Part shown: positions 16,857-25,438 of the stretch, in pieces
How the letters are laid out: every line of letters begins with the position of its first letter
Position numbering within the stretch: the first letter of the stretch is position 1
Assembly: GCF_042651425.1 (NCBI RefSeq)
Contig: NZ_JBHSCW010000004.1
Location: forward strand, 201,421-265,420
DNA: 64,000 bases
Direction of reading: 5' to 3'
From: Fodinicurvata halophila
GTDB taxonomy: Bacteria; Pseudomonadota; Alphaproteobacteria; Kiloniellales; DSM-21159
Translations under genes and position numbers: made by a program
Notes under the pieces: model-generated
Told to the model about the DNA's origin: nothing
The model's input: the letters and a program-made list of their open reading frames with translations, nothing else
Databases searched by the model: none

Positions 16857-17645
16857 CTACTCGCCCACCTGCAGCAGCAGGCCGCGGCGCCGGGCGACGT
16901 GGAAGGCGTAGAGGAAGAGGAACATGCCCAGCGCCAGGTAGACGGCGTTGAGGACGAGGGCGTGGATCAGCAGGTCGGTGCGGAAGGTGTCGTCCAGCAG
17001 GATGGCGCGCATGCCCTCGAACACCGGTGCCGTGGGCAGGGACCAGGCAAGGACCTGCAGGGCCGGCGGCAGCACGTCCACGGGATAGTAGATGGCGCTG
17101 ATGGGGGCGATCAGGAAGATCGCCAGCCAGGCAACGGATTCGGCACCCTGGCCGACGCGCAGGATGAGGGCGGAAACCATCATGCCGATGGACCAGCCCA
17201 TGACCAGCAGGCAGGAGAAGAAGGCAAGCAGCGGCAGGCCGAGCGCGAAGACAGAGACCTCGTAGAAGACGATGGCCAGCAGGGCGGCCGGCACCACGCC
17301 GATCAGCGTGCGGATCAGGCTCATGAAGGTCAGTGCGGCCATGAACTCGATGGGCCTCAGGGGGCTGACCACGATGTTGGCCAGGTTGCGCGACCAGACC
17401 TCTTCCAGGAAGGACAGGCTGAAGCCCAGCTGGCCGCGAAACAGCACGTCCCAGAGCAGGACGGCCGAGACCAGCAGGCCGCTGGCCTGGGCGATCACCG
17501 AGGAGAGCTGCAGCAGGTACATGGTGATGAAGCCCCAGATCACCATCTGCACCGTCGGCCAGTACATCAGCTCGAAGATGCGCGGCCAGGAACTGGCCAG
17601 CAGGTAGAGATGGCGCAGGCACATGGCGTAGAGGCGCCCCGTCAT
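16857..17645 (-). CDS. ABC-2 type transporter permease
   Basis: This 262-residue protein has six hydrophobic helices in the ABC-2 pattern, starting LYAMCLRHLYLLASSWPRIFELMYWP. The central segment LEEVWSRNLANIVVSPLRP and the later PISAIYYPVDVLPPALQ match ABC-2 exporter permeases. Its start overlaps the end of the ATPase gene by four bases, so the two form one exporter. Substrate unknown; such pairs export drugs, lipids or polysaccharide. Confidence 0.9.
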   Translation of the reverse strand: MTGRLYAMCLRHLYLLASSWPRIFELMYWPTVQMVIWGFITMYLLQLSSVIAQASGLLVSAVLLWDVLFRGQLGFSLSFLEEVWSRNLANIVVSPLRPIEFMAALTFMSLIRTLIGVVPAALLAIVFYEVSVFALGLPLLAFFSCLLVMGWSIGMMVSALILRVGQGAESVAWLAIFLIAPISAIYYPVDVLPPALQVLAWSLPTAPVFEGMRAILLDDTFRTDLLIHALVLNAVYLALGMFLFLYAFHVARRRGLLLQVGE

Positions 17646-18412
17646 GATGCGGCCTCACCATAGGCCCTGTCCGGTTGGCGCTGGTTGCGCGCGATGTCCA
17701 GGAAGACCTGTTCCAGGTTGCCACGGCCGTGGCGGTCGAGCAGCTCACGTGGCGTGCCGGTCTCGACGATCTCGCCGGCCCGCATGATGCGCACCTGGTG
17801 GGCCAGACGTTCCACCTCGCTCATGTTGTGCGAGGCCAGCAGGATGGCGGTGCCGCTGCGCCGCTGGTAGTCCTGCAGGTAGCCGCGCAGCCAGTCGGCG
17901 GTGTCGGGATCCAGCGAGGCCGTCGGCTCGTCCAGCAGCAGGATTTCCGGTGCGTTGATCAGCGCCTTGGCCAGCGACACCCGGGTCTTCTGGCCCGAGG
18001 AGAGCTTGCCCGTGGGCTTGCGCCAGAGCGGGCCGAGATCGAGGTCGTGGGCCAGTTCCTCCAGCCTGGCCTTGGGGTCGGGGCAGCCGTAGAGCCGGGC
18101 GAAGAACATCAGGTTCTGGCGCACGCTCAGGCGGCGCGGCAGGTCCACATAGGGACTGGAGAAGTTCATGCGCTGCAGCAGGCGGTAGCGATGGCGCAGC
18201 ATGTCGCCGCCCAGCACCGTGATCGAGCCCGAGGTGGGCAGCAGCAGGCCCAGCAGCATGGAGATGGTCGTGGTCTTGCCGGCGCCGTTGGCGCCCAGCA
18301 GCGCCAGGGTCTCGCCGCGATGCAGGGAAAAATTGACATCCTTTACCGCGGGAGTCCCGTTGAAGCTCTTGCTCAGGGCCTGGACGCGGATGGCCTCGAC
18401 GGATTCGGACAA
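17642..18412 (-). CDS. ABC transporter ATP-binding protein (ABC-2 exporter)
   Basis: The 256-residue nucleotide-binding domain carries Walker A (LLGANGAGKTTTISM), a Q-loop segment, the signature KLSSGQKTRVSLAKALI, Walker B with catalytic glutamate (EILLLDEPTASLDPDT) and the H-loop (ILLASHNMSEVERL). The late part resembles CcmA/NodI-type exporters. It is coupled to the permease immediately downstream. Confidence 0.93.
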   Translation of the reverse strand: MSESVEAIRVQALSKSFNGTPAVKDVNFSLHRGETLALLGANGAGKTTTISMLLGLLLPTSGSITVLGGDMLRHRYRLLQRMNFSSPYVDLPRRLSVRQNLMFFARLYGCPDPKARLEELAHDLDLGPLWRKPTGKLSSGQKTRVSLAKALINAPEILLLDEPTASLDPDTADWLRGYLQDYQRRSGTAILLASHNMSEVERLAHQVRIMRAGEIVETGTPRELLDRHGRGNLEQVFLDIARNQRQPDRAYGEAAS

Positions 18413-18475
18413 GGAGGTTGCTCCGGCAAAAAGGGGGTCGCACCCCCGGACAGGATCAAATCTCGCGTCATCGAT

Positions 18476-19168
18476 TTAGTGCGGCATCGGCATGACGCCA
18501 AAGAACAGAGGATGCAGATAGAGAAACACGACGTAGAAAACGAGGCCGAGCACGGGGCGCCAGATGCCAAGCCCGCGCCAGTCCATGCGGGTGCGCCCCG
18601 TGGCAATGGCGACGAAGGGCACGGCGGAGGTGGTGAGCTTGATAGGGCCCCAGGTGCCGCCCAGCTTCTCCTCGCGTCGATGGTCGATATGATACATGCC
18701 GCCAAGAGCGAGCACCAGGAAGCCACCCATCAGCAGCAGGCTGGCACTGTCTCCGTTGACGAGCATGTGGCTGGCCGCCCAGAGCACGACGCCCCACAGG
18801 AAGGGATGGCGGGTGATGCGCAGGATGCCCGGCGCCGGGTCCTGGGCGCGGGCGGCGTCTTCCTGGCCAAGGGCGGTGGCGGCGCGCGTGCTCATGCCGG
18901 CCACCACGAGGATGAAGGCAAAGGGCATGACGATCACCGGAATCCACGAGAGGGCCGGCACGGCGGGCCAGAGCGGGATTTTCGGGGCGGCGCCGTAGGC
19001 CTGCAACGCCCAGGCGAAGGTCACCAGGGCAACCAGGGAATAGAGCAGGCGAAACCCGCGCTCGCCCAGACGGTCCGTCAGGCGGCTTCGCATGGCGGCG
19101 CTGGACAGCAGGAAGTGGCTGCCCACGAAGAGCACGACGGCGGCGAAGAGTTCGTTCAAATCGACCAT
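18476..19168 (-). CDS. NnrU family membrane protein
   Basis: This 230-residue protein has about six or seven hydrophobic helices. It contains the NnrU hallmarks HFLLSSAAMRSRLTDRLGERGFRLLYSL near the N-terminus and RITRHPFLWGVVLWAASHMLVNGD in the middle, like isoprenylcysteine methyltransferase-type membrane folds. NnrU was first linked to nitric-oxide reduction, but no nor genes are near. The gene ends 63 bases before the ABC ATPase gene. Confidence 0.9.
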   Translation of the reverse strand: MVDLNELFAAVVLFVGSHFLLSSAAMRSRLTDRLGERGFRLLYSLVALVTFAWALQAYGAAPKIPLWPAVPALSWIPVIVMPFAFILVVAGMSTRAATALGQEDAARAQDPAPGILRITRHPFLWGVVLWAASHMLVNGDSASLLLMGGFLVLALGGMYHIDHRREEKLGGTWGPIKLTTSAVPFVAIATGRTRMDWRGLGIWRPVLGLVFYVVFLYLHPLFFGVMPMPH

Positions 19169-19307
19169 GGCGCGCAGTCTAGGGCGGCCCCCGCATCAGG
19201 TCCAGCGACCTCTGTCGCGCGGGTTGGAAACCGGGAAAACGGCCGATGTGGCAGAGCTTTGCCGCACCAGCTTTACGCGACGGCGAAAACACGCATATCA
19301 TGTCTGC

Positions 19308-19868
19308 ATGGCTGACCATCCACAGAGCAACTTGACTGACCAGCATGCCGCCGGCGACCGGCGTACGGAGGCCGTGGCGGAGGACATCCTCTTCGATGCC
19401 GTGCTGATGCCGCATCGCAGCCTCTCGCCACGCGGATTCCTGATCCTGATGACCCTGATCGCCAGTTTCGGCTTCTTTGCCGGCGTGGGCTTTTTCCTGG
19501 CCGGCGCTTGGCCCGTCGTCGGCTTCATGGGACTGGAGTATCTGCTGGTCTACATCGCCTTCCGGGTGAATTACCGGCGCGGGCGCATGTTCGAGCAGTT
19601 GGTGCTGACGCGCGACGACCTTGTGGTGCGCCGGGTCAACCATTGGGGCGAGGAAACACGCTGGCGCCTGCAGCCCTATTGGCTGCGTGTCGACATGCGC
19701 GACCCGCCCGAGCATGACAGCCAGCTGACCCTGCGAACCCACGGCAAGAGCCTGGTGATCGGCAGCTTTCTCACGCCCGACGAGCGCCTGAGCCTGGCCC
19801 AGGCCCTTCAGTCCGCCCTGGATCGCGTGCGCAGCGGTGCGGCGGTGTCGCGGGGTGCGGCGGGGTAG
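19308..19868 (+). CDS. DUF2244 domain membrane protein
   Basis: This 186-residue protein has a hydrophilic N-terminus, then ILFDAVLMPHRSLSPRGFLIL, two transmembrane helices (ILMTLIASFGFFAGVGFFLAG, VVGFMGLEYLLVYIAF) and a soluble C-terminal domain with VRRVNHWGEETRWRLQPYWLRV and VIGSFLTPDERLSLAQAL. These are the conserved blocks of DUF2244, a family common in alphaproteobacteria without a known role. The ATG at 19308 starts the family-length protein. Confidence 0.86.
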   Translation: MADHPQSNLTDQHAAGDRRTEAVAEDILFDAVLMPHRSLSPRGFLILMTLIASFGFFAGVGFFLAGAWPVVGFMGLEYLLVYIAFRVNYRRGRMFEQLVLTRDDLVVRRVNHWGEETRWRLQPYWLRVDMRDPPEHDSQLTLRTHGKSLVIGSFLTPDERLSLAQALQSALDRVRSGAAVSRGAAG

Positions 19869-19906
19869 GTATCAGGGATGAGGCCAGGCCCGATTGCCTG
19901 TGCCGA

Positions 19907-19948
19907 GATGCTTCGAGGGCGTCCTGCGGACGCCGCCTCAGCATGAGG
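19907..19948. repeat. Palindromic REP-like element
   Basis: Two nested inverted repeats are present: outer ATGCT..GAGG with CCTC.AGCAT, and inner GGCGTCC-TGC-GGACGCC. This layout resembles a dispersed intergenic palindrome seen in many alphaproteobacterial genomes. It lies in the 116-base gap between the convergent DUF2244 and dapB genes, followed by an AT-rich tract, and may also act as a transcription end. Confidence 0.6.
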
Positions 19949-19984
19949 TTAAATAATTGAAAAATATGAATAGTATTCCCTGAA

Positions 19985-20791
19985 TCAAAGACCCAGGACG
20001 TCGCGCATGCTGTAGAAGCCGGCGCCCTTGCCCTTGGTCCAGAGGGCCGCCTTGAGCGCGCCGCGTGCGAAGATGTCGCGGTCGCTCGACTTGTGGGCCA
20101 GTTCCAGGCGCTCGCCCGTGGTGGCGAAGACCACCGAATGCTCGCCGACGACATCGCCGCCGCGCAGGGTGGCAAAGCCGATATCGCCCCGTTTGCGGGG
20201 ACCGGTCACGCCGTCGCGCACGCGCTGGGCGTGCTGCTCCAGGTCGATGCCGCGCCCGCGTGCCGCCGCCTCGCCGAGCGCCAGGGCCGTGCCGGAAGGA
20301 GCATCGACCTTGTGCCGGTGGTGCATCTCCAGGACCTCGATGTCGAAGTCCTCGTCGAGCGCCTCGGCGACGCGCTCGACCAGAAGGCTCAGCAGGTTGA
20401 CGCCCAGGCTCATGTTCGGGGCATAGACAACGGGCACCTTGCGGCCGGCCTCCGCCAGGGCAGTCTTCTGCGACTCGGCCAGGCCTGTCGTGCCGACCAC
20501 CAGGGCCGTGGCATGGGTGGCCGCAAGGTCCGCGTTCTCCTCGGCGGCCGCCGGCGTGGTGAAGTCGATCACCACATCGGCGTGCCGGAAGAGATCCGCC
20601 GCGCTCTCGCCGGCCGCCACGCCCAAGCGCCCCACGCCGGCAAGTTCGCCGATGTCGCGCCCGCTGGCCTCGCTGCCGGAGCGCACCGTGCCACCGGTCA
20701 GGTGACAGCCGCTGGTCTCGCTCGCGATCGCCACAAGACGCTTGCCCATGCGCCCGGCACAGCCGACAATTCCGATCCCGATATCCGCCAT
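19985..20791 (-). CDS. dapB: 4-hydroxy-tetrahydrodipicolinate reductase
   Basis: DapB reduces 4-hydroxy-tetrahydrodipicolinate with NAD(P)H in lysine and diaminopimelate synthesis. The 268-residue protein has the nucleotide loop GIVGCAGRMGKRLV, DVVIDFTTPAAAEEN, VVGTTGL, the APNMSLGVNLL segment and the catalytic HHRHKVDAPSGTAL. An in-frame ATG four codons upstream exists; 20791 fits the family N-terminus. It is divergent from the DCC-family gene. Confidence 0.97.
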   Translation of the reverse strand: MADIGIGIVGCAGRMGKRLVAIASETSGCHLTGGTVRSGSEASGRDIGELAGVGRLGVAAGESAADLFRHADVVIDFTTPAAAEENADLAATHATALVVGTTGLAESQKTALAEAGRKVPVVYAPNMSLGVNLLSLLVERVAEALDEDFDIEVLEMHHRHKVDAPSGTALALGEAAARGRGIDLEQHAQRVRDGVTGPRKRGDIGFATLRGGDVVGEHSVVFATTGERLELAHKSSDRDIFARGALKAALWTKGKGAGFYSMRDVLGL

Positions 20792-20841
20792 GAATGCCTC
20801 CAAGGATAAGCCTGATGCTTCCCTAGCGAAGCCGCCATGCT

Positions 20842-21243
20842 ATGTCGAGAGCTACCATGCCCGAGGACAGCCAAGTGACGCTCTTCTATGACGGTGCCTG
20901 CCCGCTGTGCCGGCGCGAAGTGGCCTTCTATGCCCGGCTGGACCGCGCGGGGCGGATCGTCTGGCACGATCTCTCCCGCGACAGCCGCGGCATGGTGGCC
21001 GAGGGCCTGCCGCGCCGCGAGGCGCTGCGCCGCGTTTACCTGCGCTGCCCGGACGGGCGCCTGCTGAGCGGGGCGCGGGCCTTCGTGGAGCTCTGGCGGC
21101 ACCTGCACGGGTTCCGCTGGCTGGCGCCACTGGTCGCCCTGCCGCCCTTCATCTGGCTGGCCGAAGGGGGCTATCGCCTGTTCCTGAAGCTCCGACCCTG
21201 GCTGACCGGGCGGCGCGGCTGCGACTGTGAAGAGGAAGGTTGA
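20842..21243 (+). CDS. DCC-family thiol-disulfide oxidoreductase-like protein (DUF393)
   Basis: This 133-residue protein has the family hallmark FYDGACPLCRREVAFY with a DxxCxxC arrangement close to the N-terminus, ending in a basic CDCEEEG tail. DUF393 proteins are predicted thioredoxin-fold redox proteins. ATGs at 20842 and 20857 are both possible starts. The gene stands alone between dapB and the MFS exporter gene. Confidence 0.86.
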   Translation: MSRATMPEDSQVTLFYDGACPLCRREVAFYARLDRAGRIVWHDLSRDSRGMVAEGLPRREALRRVYLRCPDGRLLSGARAFVELWRHLHGFRWLAPLVALPPFIWLAEGGYRLFLKLRPWLTGRRGCDCEEEG

Positions 21244-21357
21244 GCGCGTGCCGGTCACGACGTGCATAGGTGCCCTGAGGGATCGACACTCTTCAAACAC
21301 TTTCAGCCTGTACTAGGCTGCGTTTCCCTTCCCTCCGCAACCGATCCCACGGCATCC

Positions 21358-22560
21358 ATGTCCTCTACCAACAGCCGGATCCTGCTGGTCCTCATCATCG
21401 CCCTGGTCGCTTTCGGGCCGCTGTCCACGGACCTCTACCTGCCGGCCCTGCCGCTTATCTCCGAGGCCCTGGGCATCTCCACCGGCCAGGCCCAGCTGAC
21501 CCTGTCGGTCTTCATGGCCGGATTCTGCGTGGCCATGCTGATCTACGGTCCGCTGAGCGACCGCTTCGGGCGCCGGCCGGTCCTGAAGGCCGGCATCGCG
21601 CTCTACCTGCTCGCCACGCTGGCCTGCGCCCTGGCCCCCGACAGCGACAGCCTGATCCTGGGCCGCTTCTTCCAGGCCGTGGGTGCCGGAGCCGGTCCGG
21701 TCCTGGGGCGGACCATCGTACGCGATATCTACGGGCCCGAACGGGCCGCCCAGGCCCTGTCCTACGTGGCCATGGCCATGGCGCTGGCCCCGGCCGTCGG
21801 CCCCTTCATCGGCGGCTATGTCACCCTGCTGTTCGGCTGGCGCGCGACCTTCCTGACTCTTCTCCTCTTCGGGGCCGGCTGCCTGTACGGCGTCTATCGC
21901 CTGCTGCCGGAGACCAACCGCTATCCCGATCCCACGGCCGTGCAGCCGCTGCGCATCCTGATGAACTACACTTCCCTGGTGCGCAGCCGCAGTTACCTGG
22001 GCTACAGCTTTGCCTGCGCCGCCAGCTTCGCCGGCCTGTTCGCCTTCATCTCGGGCTCCTCGTTCACGCTGATCGACGAGTACGGGCTCAGTCCCGATGC
22101 CTTCGGCATCTGCTTCGCCACCACGGTCATGGGCTATATCGCCGGCAGTTTCTTCAGCGGACGGATGTCGGTGCGTCTCGGCCAGCCGCGCATGATCCTG
22201 ATCGGCAGCCTGATCAGCCTGCTCGGTGCGGGCGGAGGTATGCTCACCGCCTTCCTGGCCGTGGACAACGTCTATACCGTGGTGGCCTCGGCCGTTGTCT
22301 ATTTCGGCGGCACCGCGCTGGTGATGCCGAATTCCATGGCCGGGGCGATCGGACCCTATCCGCGCATGGCGGGGGCAGCGTCTTCGCTGCTGGGCTTCGC
22401 GCAGATGGGCACGGCCGCCCTGGCGGGCATGGCGGTGGGACAGCTGCACGACGGCAGTCCAAAGGCCATGTCGGCGATGATGCTGCTGGCCGCCGCCGCG
22501 GTGATCGTTTTCCTGGTCACGATGGTCCCGCGGCCGGGGCGTCGCCCGGAGACGACCTGA
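21358..22560 (+). CDS. Bcr/CflA family drug resistance MFS transporter
   Basis: This 400-residue protein has 12 hydrophobic helices. The first is followed by FGPLSTDLYLPALPLISEALG, typical of Bcr/CflA drug:proton antiporters. The MFS motif A is GPLSDRFGRRPVLKAG, and motif C-like glycine and proline residues occur in helix 5 (APAVGPFIGGYV). The start at 21358 places the first helix at the N-terminus. Bcr exports bicyclomycin and related compounds; the native substrate here is unknown. Confidence 0.91.
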   Translation: MSSTNSRILLVLIIALVAFGPLSTDLYLPALPLISEALGISTGQAQLTLSVFMAGFCVAMLIYGPLSDRFGRRPVLKAGIALYLLATLACALAPDSDSLILGRFFQAVGAGAGPVLGRTIVRDIYGPERAAQALSYVAMAMALAPAVGPFIGGYVTLLFGWRATFLTLLLFGAGCLYGVYRLLPETNRYPDPTAVQPLRILMNYTSLVRSRSYLGYSFACAASFAGLFAFISGSSFTLIDEYGLSPDAFGICFATTVMGYIAGSFFSGRMSVRLGQPRMILIGSLISLLGAGGGMLTAFLAVDNVYTVVASAVVYFGGTALVMPNSMAGAIGPYPRMAGAASSLLGFAQMGTAALAGMAVGQLHDGSPKAMSAMMLLAAAAVIVFLVTMVPRPGRRPETT

Positions 22561-22602
22561 TCCGGCTGGACAGCGCCTTTTCCAACGCTATCCTTGCGCG
22601 CC

Positions 22603-23811
22603 ATGAACACAAGAGCCTCCGAGTACCCGGTGGTGCGCCTCAAATCCAAGGCGGATCGCCGCATACGGCAGGGTCACCCCTGGGCCTTTTCCAACGAGAT
22701 CGAGATGGACGAGACGGCGCGGGGCCTGCCACCCGGCGTGCCGGTGCGCCTGGAGACGGCGAACGGAAAGGCCCTGGGTATCTTCCTGTTCAACCGTCAT
22801 CCCCTGATCGCCGCCCGGCGGATCAGCCGTGATCCTACTGCCGTGGTCGACGTGGCGTTCCTGGAGGGGCGCCTGCGCCGTGCCCTGGCCCTGCGCGAGG
22901 CCCTGGTCGGGGTGCCCTTCTATCGCCTGGTGCATGCGGAGGCCGACGGATTGCCCGGCACGATCATCGACCGTTTCGGCGATAAGCTGGTACTGCAGAT
23001 CAATACCGCGGGAATGGAAGGCCTGCAGCCGCAGCTTCTGGAGGCCCTGGATCGGGTGCTGGCGCCGCGGCACATCCTGTTGCGTAACGATACCCCGGCA
23101 CGGGAGCTGGAAGGCCTGAGCCAGTATACAGAGGTCCTGCGCGGCACGTTCTCCGGTTCGCTGGAGGTTCAGGAGAACGGCACCCGCTATTTTGCCGACA
23201 GCGGGGAAGGACAGAAGACCGGCTGGTTCTATGACCAGCGCGAGAACCGGGCCTTCGTGGAACAGCTGGTGCGTGGCGCCGGCCTGAAGCGAGTCATCGA
23301 TCTCTACAGCTTCTCCGGTGGTTTCGGCATCCAGGCCGCACTGGGCGGCGCCGAGGAGGTGACCCTGCTGGATCGCTCGACCGCCGCCCTCGACCTGGCG
23401 CGCCAGGCCGCCGAGGCCAACGGCGTGACCGGGCGCTGTCAGTTCCGCAAGTCCGATGCCTTCGCCGCTTTGGAGCACCTGGCACGCAAGGGAGCGCCGC
23501 ATGACCTGGTGATTGCCGACCCGCCGGCCTTCGTGAAGGCGAAGAAGGACCTGCCCCAGGGACTGCGCGCCTATCGCAAGCTGGCGCGCCTGGCGTCCGG
23601 CCAGGTTGCCGCGGAGGGATACCTGGTGATCTGTTCCTGTTCGCACCATGTGGAGCGCGCGCGCTTTGCCGAACAGGTGCACCGCGGCATCGAGGATTGT
23701 GGCCGCAAGGCACGCGTGCTGCGTACGGCCGGTGCGGCGCCGGACCATCCGCTGCATCCCGGCCTGCCGGAAAGCGAATACCTGAAGGCCATGGTGCTGG
23801 CTCTGGACTGA
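22603..23811 (+). CDS. rlmI: Class I SAM-dependent rRNA methyltransferase (RlmI-like)
   Basis: The 402-residue protein has an N-terminal PUA domain (VRLKSKADRRIRQGHPWAFSNE, then GIFLFNRHPLIAARRIS), the linker HAEADGLPGTIIDRFGD, and a Rossmann methyltransferase domain. That domain carries GQKTGWFYDQRENRAF, VIDLYSFSGGFGIQAA and the catalytic-region DLVIADPPAFVKAKKDL. RlmI makes m5C1962 in 23S rRNA. The last part has SCSHHV, typical of the family. An in-frame TTG at 22594 is possible but unnecessary. Confidence 0.9.
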   Translation: MNTRASEYPVVRLKSKADRRIRQGHPWAFSNEIEMDETARGLPPGVPVRLETANGKALGIFLFNRHPLIAARRISRDPTAVVDVAFLEGRLRRALALREALVGVPFYRLVHAEADGLPGTIIDRFGDKLVLQINTAGMEGLQPQLLEALDRVLAPRHILLRNDTPARELEGLSQYTEVLRGTFSGSLEVQENGTRYFADSGEGQKTGWFYDQRENRAFVEQLVRGAGLKRVIDLYSFSGGFGIQAALGGAEEVTLLDRSTAALDLARQAAEANGVTGRCQFRKSDAFAALEHLARKGAPHDLVIADPPAFVKAKKDLPQGLRAYRKLARLASGQVAAEGYLVICSCSHHVERARFAEQVHRGIEDCGRKARVLRTAGAAPDHPLHPGLPESEYLKAMVLALD

Positions 23812-23824
23812 GGTCCGGCCGGCC

Positions 23825-24562
23825 TCAGTGCCGCTGCTCCAGCTGATCGTAGCCGACCTTCATGAGGTAGAATATGTAGAGCAGGGCAGCCACGACCACG
23901 ATCATCCCGATGTGGTAGCCGGGACCGTTGCCGCTGGCGGCAGCCTGAAAGAGAGCGATAAGGGTAACGAGGCCGGAGGCCACACCGGCGCCCCAGCGCT
24001 TCATGCTGCTGCCCGGTACGGGAATCAGTGGGTGTGGCGCCTCTGTCTTGCCGGCCGTGGCCGCGGCGATCAGCCGGAAGATCGCCAGCCCGCAAAGTAG
24101 CGTCAGCGCCAGGCCGCCGTAGTAGGCGAAGCCCCCTCCCGTCGCGCCGGCGGCCAGAAACAGGCCGACGAGGCCGAGCAGGCCGATCCCGGCGCCGAGC
24201 AACCAGCGCTTGATGCCCGGATCCAGGAAAGGCTCCTGTCCGGGCTCCTGCGAGGGTGGCAGCTGTGCGCTTGCGGGAGGTTCCGTGTCGGCCGACGTGC
24301 CAGAGTTTTCCTTCTCCGTCCCGGTCTCGGGTTTGGCTGCGGCATGTGAAGCGGATGCGGGTGTGGCCGCAGCCCCTGCCGGCGGCATCGATTTCTCGAC
24401 CTCGTCGAAGTGCAGCTTGATGGCGCCGAAGGTGACCAGGATGCCCAGGACGGCCACCGCAAGCCCGGTGTAATGGGTGGTCCCGATGCCACTGCCCGCT
24501 GCCACCGCCAAGCCACCCAACGTGACCAGGATTGCGAGAAAGCCGACGACTGCCTTGCCCAT
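23825..24562 (-). CDS. Hypothetical membrane protein with three two-helix repeats
   Basis: I do not recognise a named family. The 245-residue protein contains three similar units of two hydrophobic helices each: AILVTLGGLAVAAGSG to LAVAVLGILVTFGAI; GLLGLVGLFLAAGATGGG to LALTLLCGLAIFRLI; and GLVTLIALFQAAASGNG to MIVVVAALLYIFYLM. A proline- and glutamate-rich cytosolic linker of about 60 residues separates units one and two. The ATG at 24562 has GGAAGG upstream. It is convergent with rlmI and divergent from the SMR gene. Confidence 0.72.
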   Translation of the reverse strand: MGKAVVGFLAILVTLGGLAVAAGSGIGTTHYTGLAVAVLGILVTFGAIKLHFDEVEKSMPPAGAAATPASASHAAAKPETGTEKENSGTSADTEPPASAQLPPSQEPGQEPFLDPGIKRWLLGAGIGLLGLVGLFLAAGATGGGFAYYGGLALTLLCGLAIFRLIAAATAGKTEAPHPLIPVPGSSMKRWGAGVASGLVTLIALFQAAASGNGPGYHIGMIVVVAALLYIFYLMKVGYDQLEQRH

Positions 24563-24692
24563 GAGGTCCTTCCTGTTTCTTCTCGAAAACCGTTGCCTGT
24601 CCGTGGACATTCTAACCGGCCAGCGCGGTGCGCCAAGAGGGAATGATGTCGCGCCACACGGCGCGCTGGGGGCAGGTGAGGGCTTGTGAAAT

Positions 24693-24747
24693 ACCTGTAC
24701 CCGAGACAGGTTGAGCTTCCGGACCGGCGACCGCCTGCGTCGGCGGT
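24693..24747 (+). other. Two consecutive hairpins in the leader of the SMR gene
   Basis: ACCTGT/ACAGGT (24693-24711, 7-base loop) and ACCGCC/GGCGGT (24730-24747, 6-base loop) form two short stems 24 to 78 bases upstream of the SMR start. Paired hairpins are reminiscent of guanidine-II leaders that precede SMR genes, but the loops here do not read ACGR, so I do not call a riboswitch. Confidence 0.3.
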
Positions 24748-24770
24748 TCGCTCAGAAGGGAGGACGTCCG

Positions 24771-25100
24771 ATGGTCTATGTCTATCTCGTGGCTGCCATT
24801 GTTTTCGAGGTGATCGGCACCTCGGCTCTGAAGCTGTCGGACGGCTTCACGCGGCCGCTGCCTTCGGCGGTGACAGCCCTGACCTATGCCGCCGCCTTCT
24901 ATTTCCTGGCCCTGGTGCTGCGCAGCCTGCCCGTGGGAATCGCCTATGCGATCTGGGCCGGCCTCGGGATCGTGCTGATCACGCTGGTGGGGATATTCTG
25001 GTTCCGCCAGCCGCTCGACCTGCCGGCCATGATTGGTTTGGCCCTGATCGTGGCCGGTGTCCTGGTGATCAATCTCTTCTCGAAAACCGTGGTTCACTAA
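24771..25100 (+). CDS. Small multidrug resistance (SMR) efflux protein, EmrE-like
   Basis: This 109-residue, four-helix proton antiporter has the essential membrane glutamate in AAIVFEVIGTSALKLSDGF (Glu-13), GIAYAIWAGLGIVLI in helix 3 and LDLPAMIGLALIVAGVLVIN in helix 4. It is close to EmrE/QacE and lacks the SugE/Gdx guanidinium-exporter pattern as far as I can judge, so quaternary-cation export is the better guess. The ATG at 24771 has AGGGAGG nine bases upstream. Confidence 0.92.
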   Translation: MVYVYLVAAIVFEVIGTSALKLSDGFTRPLPSAVTALTYAAAFYFLALVLRSLPVGIAYAIWAGLGIVLITLVGIFWFRQPLDLPAMIGLALIVAGVLVINLFSKTVVH

Positions 25101-25438
25101 GTGCCCTGACGCGTTCGTGCAGGCAGCTTCCATTTCACGAAAACCGAGAGGAACGGGTGGTTGGTGCCTTGCGGGCGCCGTGGCTGCTGTCGTGGCTCTT
25201 CTCTCGTGCTACGGGACCCTGTTGTTGCCCGCGGACTTTCGTTGCAGGACCCCTGCCATGTGCTGGTGCAAGGGCCGGGGTTCGTGCTCCTGATCGCCGG
25301 CGTGGTGATGGATCTCAGAAACGGGCGCAGACGGTGTGCTGGCAGCTGGCCCAGAGGGCCAGCCAGGAAGCGCCAGTGATGGGATTGGGGACCTGGAGGC
25401 CTGCTGCCAGCAACCGGACCTGGAAAGAAAACCGACTC
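25101..25438. other. 338-base intergenic region with one hairpin
   Basis: Between the convergent SMR and response-regulator genes I find no supported coding frame. A perfect 8-bp stem GCTGGCCC-AGA-GGGCCAGC lies at 25345-25363, about 75 bases past the response-regulator stop. It has no U-run and may or may not terminate transcription. Confidence 0.4.

Noticed and set aside
24693..24747. Guanidine-II (mini-ykkC) riboswitch
   Set aside because: Two hairpins are present but neither loop has the ACGR signature, and the pump resembles EmrE rather than a guanidinium exporter.
25161..25379. 72-residue open frame after the SMR gene
   Set aside because: Its translation has no family likeness or hydrophobic pattern, and no ribosome-binding site precedes it; high GC creates such frames by chance.
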